A DNA stretch of 64,000 nucleotides from Erysipelotrichaceae bacterium (GTDB taxonomy: Bacteria > Bacillota_I > Bacilli_A > Erysipelotrichales > Erysipelotrichaceae), in assembly GCA_012513225.1 (NCBI GenBank), contig JAAZCQ010000053.1, positions 1 to 64,000 of the forward strand, in the 5' to 3' direction. The position numbers and the translations under genes were made by a program. The first letter of the stretch is position 1, and each line of letters starts with the position of its first letter. Positions 1 to 11,554 of the stretch are shown one piece after another. The notes under the pieces were generated by a model. It saw only the letters and a list, made by a program, of their open reading frames with translations. It made no database searches and was not told where the DNA came from.

Positions 1-355
1 TAAAATAAACTTTTTCATTTTCTACTTTTATTCTTTTTATGGATTCTTCTTTAATTTTACTTCCTAAAACACCCATATCTGGCAAAGCGCACATTACACC
101 TATATTTCCTAATTCAATTTTTAGAATTTCTATTTTTAAAGTGTCATTTACAGTAGCATTTTCAACGTAGACAGGCCCAGTTGCAGGATTAATACAATCC
201 CAATCAAGAGTACCAATAGAAGAATCATCACTTGTTAATTGATTATTAAAACAATCTCTTGTTTCAAATATTACAGTTTCTCCATCTTTTACTTTTTCTA
301 CATAAGGATTATTATTATTAAAACTAAATATCATTTTATCTTTTATTATTTTCAT
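1..355 (-). CDS. Acetamidase/formamidase family protein (partial, N-terminal part)
   Basis: The reading frame starts at ATG 355 just after an AGGAGG-like site (361-366) and runs off the left edge, so only about 118 N-terminal residues are present. The translation contains NPYVEKVKDGETVIFETRDC and DWDCINPATGPVYVENA, typical of the FmdA/AmdA amidase family, in which a beta-rich enzyme hydrolyses formamide or acetamide to ammonia and the acid. A later CALPDMGVLG stretch also fits. It lies downstream of the tRNA unit but is separated from it by a terminator, so it is probably transcribed alone. The family call is firm; the real substrate is unknown. Confidence 0.8.
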   Translation of the reverse strand, partial: MKIIKDKMIFSFNNNNPYVEKVKDGETVIFETRDCFNNQLTSDDSSIGTLDWDCINPATGPVYVENATVNDTLKIEILKIELGNIGVMCALPDMGVLGSKIKEESIKRIKVENEKVYF

Positions 356-410
356 ATTTACCTCCACGTATATTAATCATACATGTTTATCAATTGAAAA
401 GTAATAAAGC

Positions 411-431
411 AAAAAAAAAGCCCAATAGGCT
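411..431 (-). terminator. Rho-independent terminator of the tRNA unit
   Basis: Read on the minus strand, AGCC-TATTG-GGCT forms a short hairpin followed by nine T. It lies 13 bases beyond the CCA end of tRNA-Ala. Confidence 0.7.
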
Positions 432-443
432 ATTATTTATAAA

Positions 444-519
444 TGGTGGAGCCTAGGAGGATTGAACTCCTGACCCCCTGCGTGCAAGGCAGGTGCTCTC
501 CCAGCTGAGCTAAGGCCCC
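444..519 (-). tRNA. tRNA-Ala (TGC)
   Basis: A complete 76-nt cloverleaf. The acceptor arm GGGGCCT pairs with AGGCTCC (one G-T wobble), the anticodon stem CCTGC/GCAGG encloses loop CTTGCAC with anticodon TGC, and the T arm carries the usual GTTCAAT loop. The terminal CCA is encoded. It is the second gene of a two-tRNA transcript after tRNA-Ile. Confidence 0.97.
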
Positions 520-538
520 ATTTTGTATATTAATTCGA

Positions 539-615
<77 letters not shown>

Positions 616-642
616 GTGATATTCCCCATCGAATGCTTAATT

Positions 643-671
643 ATAGTATCACTTAAAAAATATAAAGTCAA
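643..671 (-). promoter_or_regulatory. Promoter of the tRNA-Ile/tRNA-Ala unit
   Basis: On the minus strand there is a -35 TTGACT (666-671), a 17-bp spacer and a -10 TACTAT (643-648), ending 28 bases before tRNA-Ile. Confidence 0.7.
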
Positions 672-776
672 CAAGAAGCACTATGAATTTATGATTAGTT
701 AAAATTATAATAGTTTTATTTATATATAACACATTTTTTTAATAAAATTATAATAAAATATATCAATTTTAGCATT

Positions 777-810
777 AAAAACAGTAGCCTATTAAAAAAG
801 ACCACTGCTT
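777..810 (-). terminator. Terminator of the rhamnose operon
   Basis: Just beyond the GH1 stop codon the minus strand reads AGCAGTGGTC, a T/A-rich loop, then GGCTACTG and five T. The roughly 10-bp stem uses some G-T pairs. Confidence 0.6.
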
Positions 811-819
811 ATTTAAATA

Positions 820-2259
<1,440 letters not shown>

Positions 2260-3072
2260 CTAATCCAACATATTTTTATTTAATTCTATATTAAATGGGT
2301 TTTCTAAAGATAATAATGACTCTTTAGAAATTGTATTTAGTGTCTTGTTACTAATGGATAAAACCTTAACTAAAACCTCAGCAGCTTTTTCAATTGTATG
2401 AGCTAAACCAAAGGTATCTTCAAAACCTTCACCTGAGCTAAATAAGCCATGATGAGCCCAAATTACCGCATTATATTTTTCCATCAATTCCGAAGATTTT
2501 TTTGCAATTTCTTTTCCACCAGGAATCATCCAAGGCAATACTCCGACCCCTTGTGGGAATACTACTGGACATTCAGTAGCCATTTCCCATAGCTTTCTTG
2601 AAAAAATCTTATCTTCTAATGGTAATACAAATGTTAATGCTATTATATTTGTTGTATGAGCATGATATATAACTCTATGTAATCCATTAGTTTTTTCTTT
2701 TTTCACAGAATGATTTAATAAATGTGAAGGAAGCTCACTTGTAGGAGTTCCATTATTTTCAAATCCCCATACTACTTTATAAGATTCTCCATTTTCATCA
2801 AGTTTAATAATCCCAATATTTTCTTCCATATTTTTATTTATATTCATGAAATATTTCCCGGAACCTGTTACAAGAAAGTATTCATTTGCAAGATTTTTTG
2901 CATTAATATCTAAATTAATCCAATTGTTATTATCAGTTAATGATTCTTTTATCTCTTCTATTTCAGAATCCTTTATTCTATAACTTAAGTTTCCACCATT
3001 ACGTTCATGCCATCCTAAATTACTTCCACTAATACACATATTAATAAAATCATCAATAAATTTTACATTCAT
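2260..3072 (-). CDS. rhaD: Rhamnulose-1-phosphate aldolase
   Basis: A 270-residue class II aldolase, close to the 274 of E. coli RhaD. It splits L-rhamnulose 1-phosphate into dihydroxyacetone phosphate and L-lactaldehyde. The zinc ligands are visible in YHAHTTN and in WAHHGLFSSGEGFEDTFG; the N-terminus holds WHERNGGNLSYRI, the glycine-rich phosphate-binding part, and VTGSGKYF follows. It lies four bases after rhaA and is clearly co-transcribed with rhaB and rhaA. No lactaldehyde reductase or dehydrogenase is seen nearby, so that step must be encoded elsewhere. Confidence 0.95.
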   Translation of the reverse strand: MNVKFIDDFINMCISGSNLGWHERNGGNLSYRIKDSEIEEIKESLTDNNNWINLDINAKNLANEYFLVTGSGKYFMNINKNMEENIGIIKLDENGESYKVVWGFENNGTPTSELPSHLLNHSVKKEKTNGLHRVIYHAHTTNIIALTFVLPLEDKIFSRKLWEMATECPVVFPQGVGVLPWMIPGGKEIAKKSSELMEKYNAVIWAHHGLFSSGEGFEDTFGLAHTIEKAAEVLVKVLSISNKTLNTISKESLLSLENPFNIELNKNMLD

Positions 3073-3076
3073 AGTT

Positions 3077-4327
3077 TTATCCTCTTTTCGCTAATTCTTT
3101 CTCTTCATAATCAATAACATCTTTATACCAATCCATATCTATATTTAAATTATTTTGTTTTAAATAATAATTCCAAATATCATAAAAAGGAAGTGTTTTA
3201 ATCTCTTCTAGTATTGCCATTAATTTTGTATAATTTTTTTCTTCCTGTAATTTATTCAAGCTATCATGTGGCAATAATAATGAATAAAGCATTGCTTTTT
3301 GAGCATTTCTTATCCCTATAACCCAAGCACTTATTCTATTAATTGAAGCATCAAAAAAATCTAATCCTACAAGAACCCTATCCATTGCATCATTATTCAC
3401 AATTTCTTTCATAATTTCTTTTGTTTCATCATCAAATAAAACTACATGGTCACTATCCCATCTAACTGGTCTTGTTACATGAAGTGCTATTTTTTCATGA
3501 AATAGTAACATTGTACTTATTTTATCTGAAACAAGTTCTGTTGGATGATAATGTCCATTGTCAAGTAAAGGCAATATATTATTTTTTGCAGTATAGCTTT
3601 GTACAAATTCACTTGAACCTACAGTATAAGACTCTAGACCAATTCCAAAAACCTTTGATTCTATAGAAATATAAACTTTATCTTTGTTATATTCCATATG
3701 TATTATTTCATCTAACGATTCCTTAAATCTTTTTCTATTAATAAATCTGCTAGCTGGAACATCCTTTAAACCATCTGGAATCCATATGTTTAAAAGAGAA
3801 TATGTATTTAATTCTTTTGCAAAGTATTCACTTATTTTCACGCATGCTTTACAATGATCAATCCAAAATTTTCTTATTTCTTTATCTTCTGATGTTAATG
3901 TAAAGTCAATAGCTTTATCGTGTGAAAATAACGTTGGGTTAAAATCTATTCCTAATCCTCTATCTTTTGCAAAATCCACCCATTTTTTAAAGTGTTTTGG
4001 CTCAAGTTTATCACGATCAACCCATTCTCCTTCATCAAAAACAGCATAACTTGCGTGTAAATTTAGCCTATGTTTACCAGGTATTAATGAAAGTACCTTA
4101 TCAATATCATTCATTAACTCTTGTGCGTTTCTTGCTCTGCCCGGATAATTACCAGTAGCTTGAATCCCTCCTGATAATGAGCTTGAACCATCAAATCCTA
4201 GAACATCATCACCCTGCCAGCAATGAATTGATATTGAAAATTCATCTAGCTTTTTTAATGCATTTTCTACGTTAATACCGTATTGTTCATAAATACTTTT
4301 TGATTCTTTAAATCTTCTTTCTATCAT
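3077..4327 (-). CDS. rhaA: L-rhamnose isomerase
   Basis: A 416-residue enzyme, nearly the usual 419, converting L-rhamnose to L-rhamnulose with Mn2+/Zn2+. Family stretches include [14 protein letters not shown] near residue 35, [15 protein letters not shown] near 55-70, [30 protein letters not shown] with metal-binding Asp and His, and [14 protein letters not shown]. It starts after TAGGAGGAAAAA, is ten bases downstream of rhaB and four upstream of rhaD. Confidence 0.96.
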   Translation of the reverse strand: MIERRFKESKSIYEQYGINVENALKKLDEFSISIHCWQGDDVLGFDGSSSLSGGIQATGNYPGRARNAQELMNDIDKVLSLIPGKHRLNLHASYAVFDEGEWVDRDKLEPKHFKKWVDFAKDRGLGIDFNPTLFSHDKAIDFTLTSEDKEIRKFWIDHCKACVKISEYFAKELNTYSLLNIWIPDGLKDVPASRFINRKRFKESLDEIIHMEYNKDKVYISIESKVFGIGLESYTVGSSEFVQSYTAKNNILPLLDNGHYHPTELVSDKISTMLLFHEKIALHVTRPVRWDSDHVVLFDDETKEIMKEIVNNDAMDRVLVGLDFFDASINRISAWVIGIRNAQKAMLYSLLLPHDSLNKLQEEKNYTKLMAILEEIKTLPFYDIWNYYLKQNNLNIDMDWYKDVIDYEEKELAKRG

Positions 4328-4336
4328 TTTTTCCTC

Positions 4337-5698
4337 CTATACTATCTCTTTAAGATACTTTCTGTATTCTTTTAAATTATTTATTTCATTACTATATAAC
4401 ATTTGTACTGCAATATTTCCCAGTGAAGTTGCTTCTATAGGATTTAAAATCACTTTTTTATTTGTGACTTTTTCAATTTCATAATTTAAAAATTGATTTT
4501 GACTACCTCCACCCATAATATTTATATATTTGTATTTCTTATTTGATATTTTTTCTATTTCCTCAATAGCTGTTTTATAACTATTTGCTAAAGATCTAAA
4601 TACAGTTCTTGATATATCTTTAATGTTTTTAGGTGGATTTTTTCCTTTATTTACAAAATATGTATTAATTGTATCTATCATATTTTTCGGTTTTAAAAAC
4701 ATTTCATTAGTTACATCAAAAATTTCATTATAATTTGATTCATATGCAAATTTTGCTAATTCACCATAGCTATATTTATAGTCTAAATTTCTAGAAACTT
4801 CCTGAATTAGCCATAATCCAGAAACATTTTTTAAAAATCTGTATTCTTTATTAAATCCACCTTCATTAGTAAAATTTGCGTTTAAAGCTTCTTCACTAAT
4901 TATTGGAACATCACTAGTAATACCTATTAATGACCAAGTTCCTGAACTTAATATGATTGAATCTTCTTTTATTCTTGAAATAAAAGCACTTGCTGTATCA
5001 TGACTTGCAACAGATATTACTTCTGCATCAAATCCTACATAATCTTTTATTTCTTCAGTAATAGTTCCTATTAATTGCTTAGGCATAATTATTTCCTTAA
5101 ATATATCTTCTTTAAAACCAATTATATTTTTTAATTCTTCATCAACTTTTCCACTTTCAAGATTTAATAATTGAGTAGAAGTAAAGTTTGTATATTCATT
5201 TTTCATTACATTTGTTAATTTATAATTTAAATAATCAGGAATCATTAAAAAATGACAAGACTTTTCTTTTACATATTCACTTTCACTAAAAAGTTGATAA
5301 AAAGAATTAAAGTTTTGAAATTGAATTCCAGTTTTTTTATATAATTTTTCAAAGCTAATTTTTCTATGAACTTCTTCAATAATATTTTCTGTTCTTTTAT
5401 CACGATAAGAAAATACATCTCTGACTAATTCCTCATTTTTATCTAACAACACATAATCTACTGCCCAAGTATCTATGCCTATACAACAAGGAATATAATT
5501 TTGAGTTTTACATTGTTTTAATCCTTCTAAAACATTAAAAAACAATTTATTAATATCCCAATAATAAGAATCATTTTTTTCTATTATTTCATTTTTAAAT
5601 CTATATACTTCTTTTTGACATATTTTTCCATCTTTAAAATAAGATATTAGGTGCCTGCCACTAGAGGCACCTATATCTATCGCTAAATAATATTTCAT
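4337..5698 (-). CDS. rhaB: Rhamnulokinase
   Basis: A 453-residue FGGY-family kinase that phosphorylates L-rhamnulose at O-1 with ATP. The N-terminal phosphate loop is AIDIGASSGRHLISYF; GIDTWAVDYVLLD and ASHDTASAFIS mark the substrate and catalytic Asp region, and IMGGGSQNQFLNYEIEKVT is the adenosine motif. It is slightly shorter than the E. coli enzyme (489). It sits ten bases after the rhamnosidase gene, with only a weak ribosome site, so translation may be coupled. Confidence 0.93.
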   Translation of the reverse strand: MKYYLAIDIGASSGRHLISYFKDGKICQKEVYRFKNEIIEKNDSYYWDINKLFFNVLEGLKQCKTQNYIPCCIGIDTWAVDYVLLDKNEELVRDVFSYRDKRTENIIEEVHRKISFEKLYKKTGIQFQNFNSFYQLFSESEYVKEKSCHFLMIPDYLNYKLTNVMKNEYTNFTSTQLLNLESGKVDEELKNIIGFKEDIFKEIIMPKQLIGTITEEIKDYVGFDAEVISVASHDTASAFISRIKEDSIILSSGTWSLIGITSDVPIISEEALNANFTNEGGFNKEYRFLKNVSGLWLIQEVSRNLDYKYSYGELAKFAYESNYNEIFDVTNEMFLKPKNMIDTINTYFVNKGKNPPKNIKDISRTVFRSLANSYKTAIEEIEKISNKKYKYINIMGGGSQNQFLNYEIEKVTNKKVILNPIEATSLGNIAVQMLYSNEINNLKEYRKYLKEIV

Positions 5699-5708
5699 AT
5701 TTTTTACT

Positions 5709-8198
5709 CTAATATCTAATTATAATTTCTGATAGTAAACCTGTAGGTTGCATAGGTTCACAGAATGACAAAATATCTTCATATTGATGATTTAAAGTAT
5801 TAGATACTTCAAATTCTAATTCATATGTCTTATTAATATCTAGATTCTCTAATTTAAAATTATATGGCGGAACAAGTCTTCTTCCCATAACTTTTCCATC
5901 TAATATAATTGAAACTGCTTCAGATACATTTCCTAACTCAATTAATACTGAATCGCTAGGAAACTTCATTTCTTTTGTATATTTAAATATTCCAGACTTT
6001 CCCTTATATAATTCTTTAGTTAAGTCAATTGGCTGATTTACAATATTGCACGTTTCAAAATTTGGATAATTTGTTGGATAAGAGTAAGATACATTAAATT
6101 TAAAATCAAGATTTTTCAAAAATTTATAATCTTTTTGGTTTGTTTCAATATTCTTAGAAGTTTCTACAAGGATTTTAGATTCATATGGTGCTAAAATTAA
6201 CCTATTTTCCCATTTATTAATATAGTTTGTGAGTATATTAAGTTCATAATTTGCTTTTAGAATTAAATTATCAACTACAACATTATTGTAAGGATGTTCA
6301 TTGAAAAACATGTGGTATGTTTCATCATTTTTTGAATATTTATAATAACGAAGATAATCATATCTTTCATTTATTTCAAATCCTCTTAATTCATTATTAT
6401 TAAATAAATAATCATCAAATTCTTTTTCATTCATTACCTCATAATTGTTTAAGATAAGATTACTAGAATCATTATATAGCCCACTAGGTGTATCATTTAT
6501 AAATATTACCTTTACCTTATCTTGATTAATAAATTCCATTAATTCTTTACTGATATATTCAGAATAAGGTATTACTAAAACATCATATTCATTATCATTA
6601 ACATTTAATGAGTTACTTAAATCTGTATTATAAGGATTATTGGCTTTAAATACATCTTGAGGAATAATATCATATCCAACCATGTTTTGTGTTAAATATT
6701 TTGAAGGTAAAGTTATATCCATATATTCACCTGACCACTCACTTTCAGCGTGATATAAAAGTGCTACTTTTGGACTATATTTACCGTTTGAAAATAAGCT
6801 TGATACTTTTTGTGTATATAACATTAATTCTTTAAAATATTCAAAGAAAGGATCATTACCATGAGCATAAAAATGAGGTGGACAATCTGGATCTGGAAAA
6901 GTATCCATACTAAATGCATGAGGTACAAAATAATTAACTCCTCTCACTAAGAAATGATCTACAATCCATTTCATTAGTTTTGTTCCTTCATGCCAGCCAA
7001 AAGCTCCAAAGACTTCAGCCATAGTTCTCCCTTGTTTTAGCGGATGTATTCTTGCTAAAGAAGTACCTAATTTTACAAGAGTATAATGAAAGAAAGCATT
7101 ATCCCATTCCCCTCTAAAATATGTATGTTTCCCATCATCTAAGCCAGGTTGGATTTGATTTAACACTATATCAATTCCTGACATATCTTGTCCTAACATT
7201 GATTTGAAAAAGTGTCCAACTCCAGGTCCTAACCTTGCATGAGAATCTCTATCCTCTATTATGTGCCCTAAATGCATAATTCCTCTATCACGGCACCAAG
7301 TTCCAATTCTATTATCAAAAAATTCCAAATATAAATCTGTAACTATATTCATATATTCAACTCTAACATTTGAAGAATTATTTCTTTTTTTCCATAGAGA
7401 AGGCAATACTTCAACATAATTTTCTCCAAATTTAGAAATCATTTTTTCTTCAACATAAATACTCCAAGGTAGTGGCATTTCCTTACCAATTTTACTATCA
7501 CTTTTATTTCCTTTTTCATTTTGGAAACCTGGTTCATCACTGAAGAATCCTAAAAGTGTATTACCAAAGTATTCTTTTAGTTGTTTGTAGTGTTCTTCAT
7601 ATATTCTTTCAATTAGAAAATCACATGAATCTTTATCTACCATATTGATATGATATTTATGAAAATCGGTTTCTCTGCTTGTATAGATTAAATAAATATC
7701 CCACTTACCACTTGGTAAATCAAAATATACTTCTTTATCTTTTACATAATTAGTCAAATTTATTGTTTTATCTTCTTGTACTGCAACTATAGAATGAAAT
7801 TTAGAAGTTTTATCCCAGAATACTTCTGTACTATATTTAATATTATTTAAAGGTCCTAATACTTCAAATCTTATAAATTTCAAAACTTCTTTTCTAAGAT
7901 CTGGCCTCTCCTCTTTTAAAGCATCATTTATAGAACCAGTAGGAAAATGATTATCATCAAATAACCAAAACTTCATATTTCTTTTTTTTGCTTCATCAGC
8001 AATAAACTTAATATCTACAAACCATTTATCTTCTAAATATTGTGGATGAGTTCTTGACTCTACTATAAAAGAGTAAATATGTGCTTCTATCATTTTGTCT
8101 AATGTTATTTCAATCGTTTTAAAATCTTCACCTTTTATCCAGTAAAGAGGGAAAATATGATTATCAAATTTATTATTTAATATTTCATTAATTAACAT
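5709..8198 (-). CDS. GH106-like alpha-L-rhamnosidase, cytoplasmic
   Basis: An 829-residue protein with a large catalytic region and C-terminal beta-sandwich. Family-like stretches include VESRTHPQYLEDKW (residues 47-59), FWLFDDNHFPTGS, GFFSDEPGF with E222, MHLGHIIEDRDSH and GRTMAEVFGAFGWHEG with E395; the end (SVLIELGNVSEAVSIILDGK) resembles the jelly-roll domain of GH2/GH106 enzymes. It should release L-rhamnose from rhamnosides. No signal peptide or membrane segment is present, so it works inside the cell. It overlaps the AraC gene by 11 bases and precedes rhaB by 10. GH106 is inferred from motifs and context; a related GH2-like rhamnosidase cannot be excluded. Confidence 0.75.
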   Translation of the reverse strand: MLINEILNNKFDNHIFPLYWIKGEDFKTIEITLDKMIEAHIYSFIVESRTHPQYLEDKWFVDIKFIADEAKKRNMKFWLFDDNHFPTGSINDALKEERPDLRKEVLKFIRFEVLGPLNNIKYSTEVFWDKTSKFHSIVAVQEDKTINLTNYVKDKEVYFDLPSGKWDIYLIYTSRETDFHKYHINMVDKDSCDFLIERIYEEHYKQLKEYFGNTLLGFFSDEPGFQNEKGNKSDSKIGKEMPLPWSIYVEEKMISKFGENYVEVLPSLWKKRNNSSNVRVEYMNIVTDLYLEFFDNRIGTWCRDRGIMHLGHIIEDRDSHARLGPGVGHFFKSMLGQDMSGIDIVLNQIQPGLDDGKHTYFRGEWDNAFFHYTLVKLGTSLARIHPLKQGRTMAEVFGAFGWHEGTKLMKWIVDHFLVRGVNYFVPHAFSMDTFPDPDCPPHFYAHGNDPFFEYFKELMLYTQKVSSLFSNGKYSPKVALLYHAESEWSGEYMDITLPSKYLTQNMVGYDIIPQDVFKANNPYNTDLSNSLNVNDNEYDVLVIPYSEYISKELMEFINQDKVKVIFINDTPSGLYNDSSNLILNNYEVMNEKEFDDYLFNNNELRGFEINERYDYLRYYKYSKNDETYHMFFNEHPYNNVVVDNLILKANYELNILTNYINKWENRLILAPYESKILVETSKNIETNQKDYKFLKNLDFKFNVSYSYPTNYPNFETCNIVNQPIDLTKELYKGKSGIFKYTKEMKFPSDSVLIELGNVSEAVSIILDGKVMGRRLVPPYNFKLENLDINKTYELEFEVSNTLNHQYEDILSFCEPMQPTGLLSEIIIRY

Positions 8199-9174
8199 TT
8201 GAATCCTCCTTCATTTTTTTATAATTTGTTGGAGTTAATGAATACTGTTTTTTAAATATTTTATAAAAATATGTTAAATTTTCATAGCCTACTTCGTACG
8301 CTATTTCTATAATAGGTAAATTTGTATTCATTAAAAGATGTTCAGCTCTTTGTAATCTTTTTATTTGAATTAATTCCATAAAATTTTTTCCAGTATTGGC
8401 CTTAATTAATTTAGATATTCTATAATCTGGCAATGATAATACTAATGATAAATCTTTTAATGTACCATCTATATAATTATTTTCTATATAATTTATTATT
8501 TTATAAATTGTTTTAGCTTCATAAACATCTACTGAGGTAATTTCTAGAGTATCTATATGCTTAATTAACAAAATGAATAATTTTGCGACATTTAATTTAA
8601 TTAGTACCTCATGAATTTCTTTATTAATAGTTGGCTCATATAATTCAGTAATCAATTCAGCCATTGATTCTTGAATTGCTCTTATTTGAGATACTTTAAA
8701 ATATAGAAATTGTGAATTTGCTTCTTCTTTATATATTGTTCCTAACAAGAATTTAAACAGACTATTATCAGTTTTAGTTAAAGTAAATAAATAATTAAAA
8801 AATTCTGGTTTGATAAGCAAGTTTATTCCAATATCATCCTTATTTACTTTTAAAACTCTATGAGAAACTTTTTGATTAAAAAATAATATTTGTCCAGATT
8901 CCAAAGTAATTTCTTTATCATTACAATATTGTGTAATACTACCACTATACACATACTGAATTTCAACAAAATTGTGAGTGTGTGTAGGAAAATCAATAAA
9001 TCTTGTGTGTTTTCTAATTGCAATAAGGTCATTAGCACTAATAAAATTTTCAATATCTACAATATTATTATGACCAGAAGAATATAATGAAAAATCTACT
9101 TCCTTTTTTTCTAAAATCTTTAATTCCTCTGTTGTTAATTCAAATAATTTATCCTCTATTGATTTTTTTAACAT
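8188..9174 (-). CDS. AraC-family regulator of the rhamnose operon
   Basis: A 328-residue protein with an N-terminal cupin effector domain (FPTHTHNFVEIQYVYSG, followed by ITLESGQILFFNQKVSH) and a C-terminal double helix-turn-helix (MNTNLPIIEIAYEVGYENL, then FKKQYSLTPTNYKK). It is first in the operon and overlaps the rhamnosidase by 11 bases, so it very likely senses rhamnose or a rhamnoside and activates its own operon, like RhaS/RhaR. ATG 9174 was chosen because AAGGAG lies 8 bases before it; a GTG at 9183 lies within that ribosome site. Confidence 0.9.
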   Translation of the reverse strand: MLKKSIEDKLFELTTEELKILEKKEVDFSLYSSGHNNIVDIENFISANDLIAIRKHTRFIDFPTHTHNFVEIQYVYSGSITQYCNDKEITLESGQILFFNQKVSHRVLKVNKDDIGINLLIKPEFFNYLFTLTKTDNSLFKFLLGTIYKEEANSQFLYFKVSQIRAIQESMAELITELYEPTINKEIHEVLIKLNVAKLFILLIKHIDTLEITSVDVYEAKTIYKIINYIENNYIDGTLKDLSLVLSLPDYRISKLIKANTGKNFMELIQIKRLQRAEHLLMNTNLPIIEIAYEVGYENLTYFYKIFKKQYSLTPTNYKKMKEDSNVN

Positions 9175-9228
9175 ATTACTCACTCCTTAAATCAAATTTT
9201 ATCATATTAGGTATTTAAGGATAAAATT

Positions 9229-9252
9229 AAAACCCAAAAACATTTGGGTTTT
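9229..9252 (-). terminator. Terminator overlapping the PTS IIC stop codon
   Basis: A perfect 10-bp stem AAAACCCAAA/TTTGGGTTTT with a 4-nt loop. It begins within the last codons of the upstream IIC gene and ends 46 bases before the AraC gene, so the rhamnose operon must have its own promoter in 9184-9228. Confidence 0.75.
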
Positions 9253-10507
9253 ATGAATCTATTTCTTCTTGTTCAACACTAGCTTTATCATACACTTTAA
9301 AGAACGGATAGTATAATAATATACCTAGTGGTATTAGAAATAGTTGAAACAATGAACCTCTCCATCCAGCTGTTAAATATCCTGAGATAATTATTGGTGT
9401 TCCTGCTGGCACAGAAATTCCAGATGTAATAGGCAGTATTCCTATCGTTGTAAAAGCATAAGCTAAAATTAAACTAATTACTGGCGTGAACACAAATGGT
9501 ATTAAGAAATATGGATTTAATACTATCGGTACTCCAAATACAACTGGTTCATTAATATTGAATAATGATGGTATAACACTAAGTTTTCCAATTGACTTGT
9601 TTTTCTCACTTTTTGCTTTCCATAAGAACAATAATATTAAACCTAATGTTCCTCCTGCACCACCAACCCCAGCAAATGTATTAACCCAACCCCAAGTTAC
9701 AATGTTACTTGCTCCAGCTAAATTTTCTGCACCAGCTGCTAGCCAAATTGGTAGAACTACAATCGCTACTGCAATAGCATGTATACCTACAAACCATACT
9801 AAGCCTTCTAAAATATAAATAATAATAACTGCAGATAAGGTAGTTCCTAATCCTGATAAAGGCTTTTGAATTAAAGCATATATTAAACTATGAATTGAAC
9901 CGTAATCTGTCATTTTAAATATCATAGCGATAGCACCAAATATTGCTACTATTACAACTGTTGGAATAATTCCTGTAAAAGAGTCAACAACAAATTGTGG
10001 AACTCCATCAGGCATTTTTATTACTATATCCCTTTCTAAGAAGAATTTATAAATCAAAGATACAACTATTGAAACAAACATTGCTGTAAATAAACCTTTT
10101 GCCCCAAGCCATTCCATACCAATAGCCTTTGCACCTGTTTCTTCAATAATTAATTGTGGCGTTAGAGTTAAAAACGAAACAATACTCAATAACCCTGCAG
10201 ATATCCCATTATCTTTTGTTTCATTTTTAACAAATGAATAAGCAATGGTGAAAACAGAATATAAGGCTAAACTATTTGTTGTAAAATCTGCTATTACATC
10301 TAATATCCCCTTAATACCGCTTTCTGTAATAAATGTTTGATAAGCAGTAATTTGAACGCTAGAAAGTAGCGTTGCTAACGAACCAACAATTAATATTGGC
10401 ATTGTCATCATCAATCCCTTAGATATTGCTGACAATATTTTATTAGCTTGCATCTTTGCTGCTAATGGAGTCAAATACTTTTCTAATATCGACATTATTT
10501 TTTCCAT
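9251..10507 (-). CDS. PTS cellobiose/lactose-type EIIC permease
   Basis: A 418-residue membrane permease with about ten hydrophobic segments. Typical IIC stretches are LTPLAAKMQANKILSAISKG at the start, IKMPDGVPQFVVDSF, WFVGIHAIAVAIV, the cytoplasmic IPSLFNINEPVVFGVPIVLNP loop and YLTAGWRGSLFQL. It takes up and phosphorylates a beta-disaccharide or glucoside together with separate EIIA and EIIB proteins, neither of which is adjacent. It starts at ATG 10507 after AGGGAGGAACATT. Its position directly before the rhamnose operon suggests it imports the rhamnoside degraded there, although a terminator separates the two transcripts. Confidence 0.9.
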   Translation of the reverse strand: MEKIMSILEKYLTPLAAKMQANKILSAISKGLMMTMPILIVGSLATLLSSVQITAYQTFITESGIKGILDVIADFTTNSLALYSVFTIAYSFVKNETKDNGISAGLLSIVSFLTLTPQLIIEETGAKAIGMEWLGAKGLFTAMFVSIVVSLIYKFFLERDIVIKMPDGVPQFVVDSFTGIIPTVVIVAIFGAIAMIFKMTDYGSIHSLIYALIQKPLSGLGTTLSAVIIIYILEGLVWFVGIHAIAVAIVVLPIWLAAGAENLAGASNIVTWGWVNTFAGVGGAGGTLGLILLFLWKAKSEKNKSIGKLSVIPSLFNINEPVVFGVPIVLNPYFLIPFVFTPVISLILAYAFTTIGILPITSGISVPAGTPIIISGYLTAGWRGSLFQLFLIPLGILLYYPFFKVYDKASVEQEEIDS

Positions 10508-10660
10508 AATGTTCCTCCCTTACTATCTAAATATTAAAACAATCCATAATTTACTAAAATATCTATATTTGTATAAATATTATCCTTTTTTGCAATCTCC
10601 TTAATATCATAATAACAAATTTAAATTTTTATCTAGCTAAAATTTCTTAATATTCGTATG

Positions 10661-10690
10661 AAAAACACTCCTTTATTAGAGTGTTTTTTA
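10661..10690 (-). terminator. Rho-independent terminator after the lipoprotein gene
   Basis: A 10-bp perfect stem AAAAACACTC/GAGTGTTTTT with a short loop and T-run on both strands, 83 bases after the lipoprotein stop codon. The rest of 10508-10773 is AT-rich and should hold the IIC promoter; no cre site was found there. Confidence 0.8.
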
Positions 10691-10773
10691 AGTCCATATA
10701 GCTTTTAGCAATCTTTTAAACTATTTTAAATATCATATACAATTATTTTTTATGCCAAATCCTGTTCACTGTA

Positions 10774-11418
10774 TTAATCATCAAACCACATAACTTTAAC
10801 AGCAGTTAGATAATGATCCACACTATCAAAATCAAAGCGATAATATCCTCCAACAGATAAATTAGTAGTATACATTAGCATAATATTATTTGAAGTTGAA
10901 GGTTCTCCAAATACATCCCTAACTTCATCAATAGAAGATTTATATTTCAAATCTCCCATAACACCTGTACCCTCAGAATAACCAGATCTAAGATTAAGTT
11001 CAATACCCGAAACGACTATATCCTTAAGTATCTTTTTATCAAAACCAATATCAAGCTCAACTTGGAATAACGGATAATGCTCTCCTTCTTTACTCATTTT
11101 TACGTAAAAGGATGCATCACCATAGAAATCATCACTTCTGTCATAAATCCCATTTAAATCAAGTCTTTCATCAATTAAATAACCAGCATCCACAAAGTCT
11201 TGTACTGTATATTTATCAGAAAGGTAATATTTTACATCTTCAATTATTACATACACATTTTCTTCTTTAGTAAGATCAACTTTCATTGCCGATTGTGTAT
11301 TAGCTGTAGCACTTACATTATTTGAATCATTGATATTATTTTCTGAATCTTTTTTTCCACAAGCTAAAAGCATACATATTATTAATAAGAATATTAAAGC
11401 TGACGATATCTTTTTCAT
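10774..11418 (-). CDS. Putative lipoprotein of unknown function
   Basis: A 214-residue protein with a lipoprotein signal: MKK, a hydrophobic stretch and lipobox LLAC (Cys20), followed by a polar Ser/Asn linker. The mature part reads as two weakly similar halves (NVYVIIEDVKYYLSDKYTVQDFVDAG and the end with SIDEVRDVFGEPSTSNN), somewhat like proteins that carry a short hypothetical repeat in Clostridia/Bacilli lipoproteins. No enzyme motif was recognised. It has an AGAAAGGAG ribosome site and its own terminator, so it is probably monocistronic. Confidence 0.8.
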   Translation of the reverse strand: MKKISSALIFLLIICMLLACGKKDSENNINDSNNVSATANTQSAMKVDLTKEENVYVIIEDVKYYLSDKYTVQDFVDAGYLIDERLDLNGIYDRSDDFYGDASFYVKMSKEGEHYPLFQVELDIGFDKKILKDIVVSGIELNLRSGYSEGTGVMGDLKYKSSIDEVRDVFGEPSTSNNIMLMYTTNLSVGGYYRFDFDSVDHYLTAVKVMWFDD

Positions 11419-11554
11419 TTTTATTTTCTCCTTTCTATTTTTTCGTCATACTCTATTGATAATCAAATAATACCATGAAAGTATATGAACCTTAAAGAAA
11501 CTATTAAGAATACTAGAGTTAAGTTATATTAAACTACTTTCTTTTAATAACATT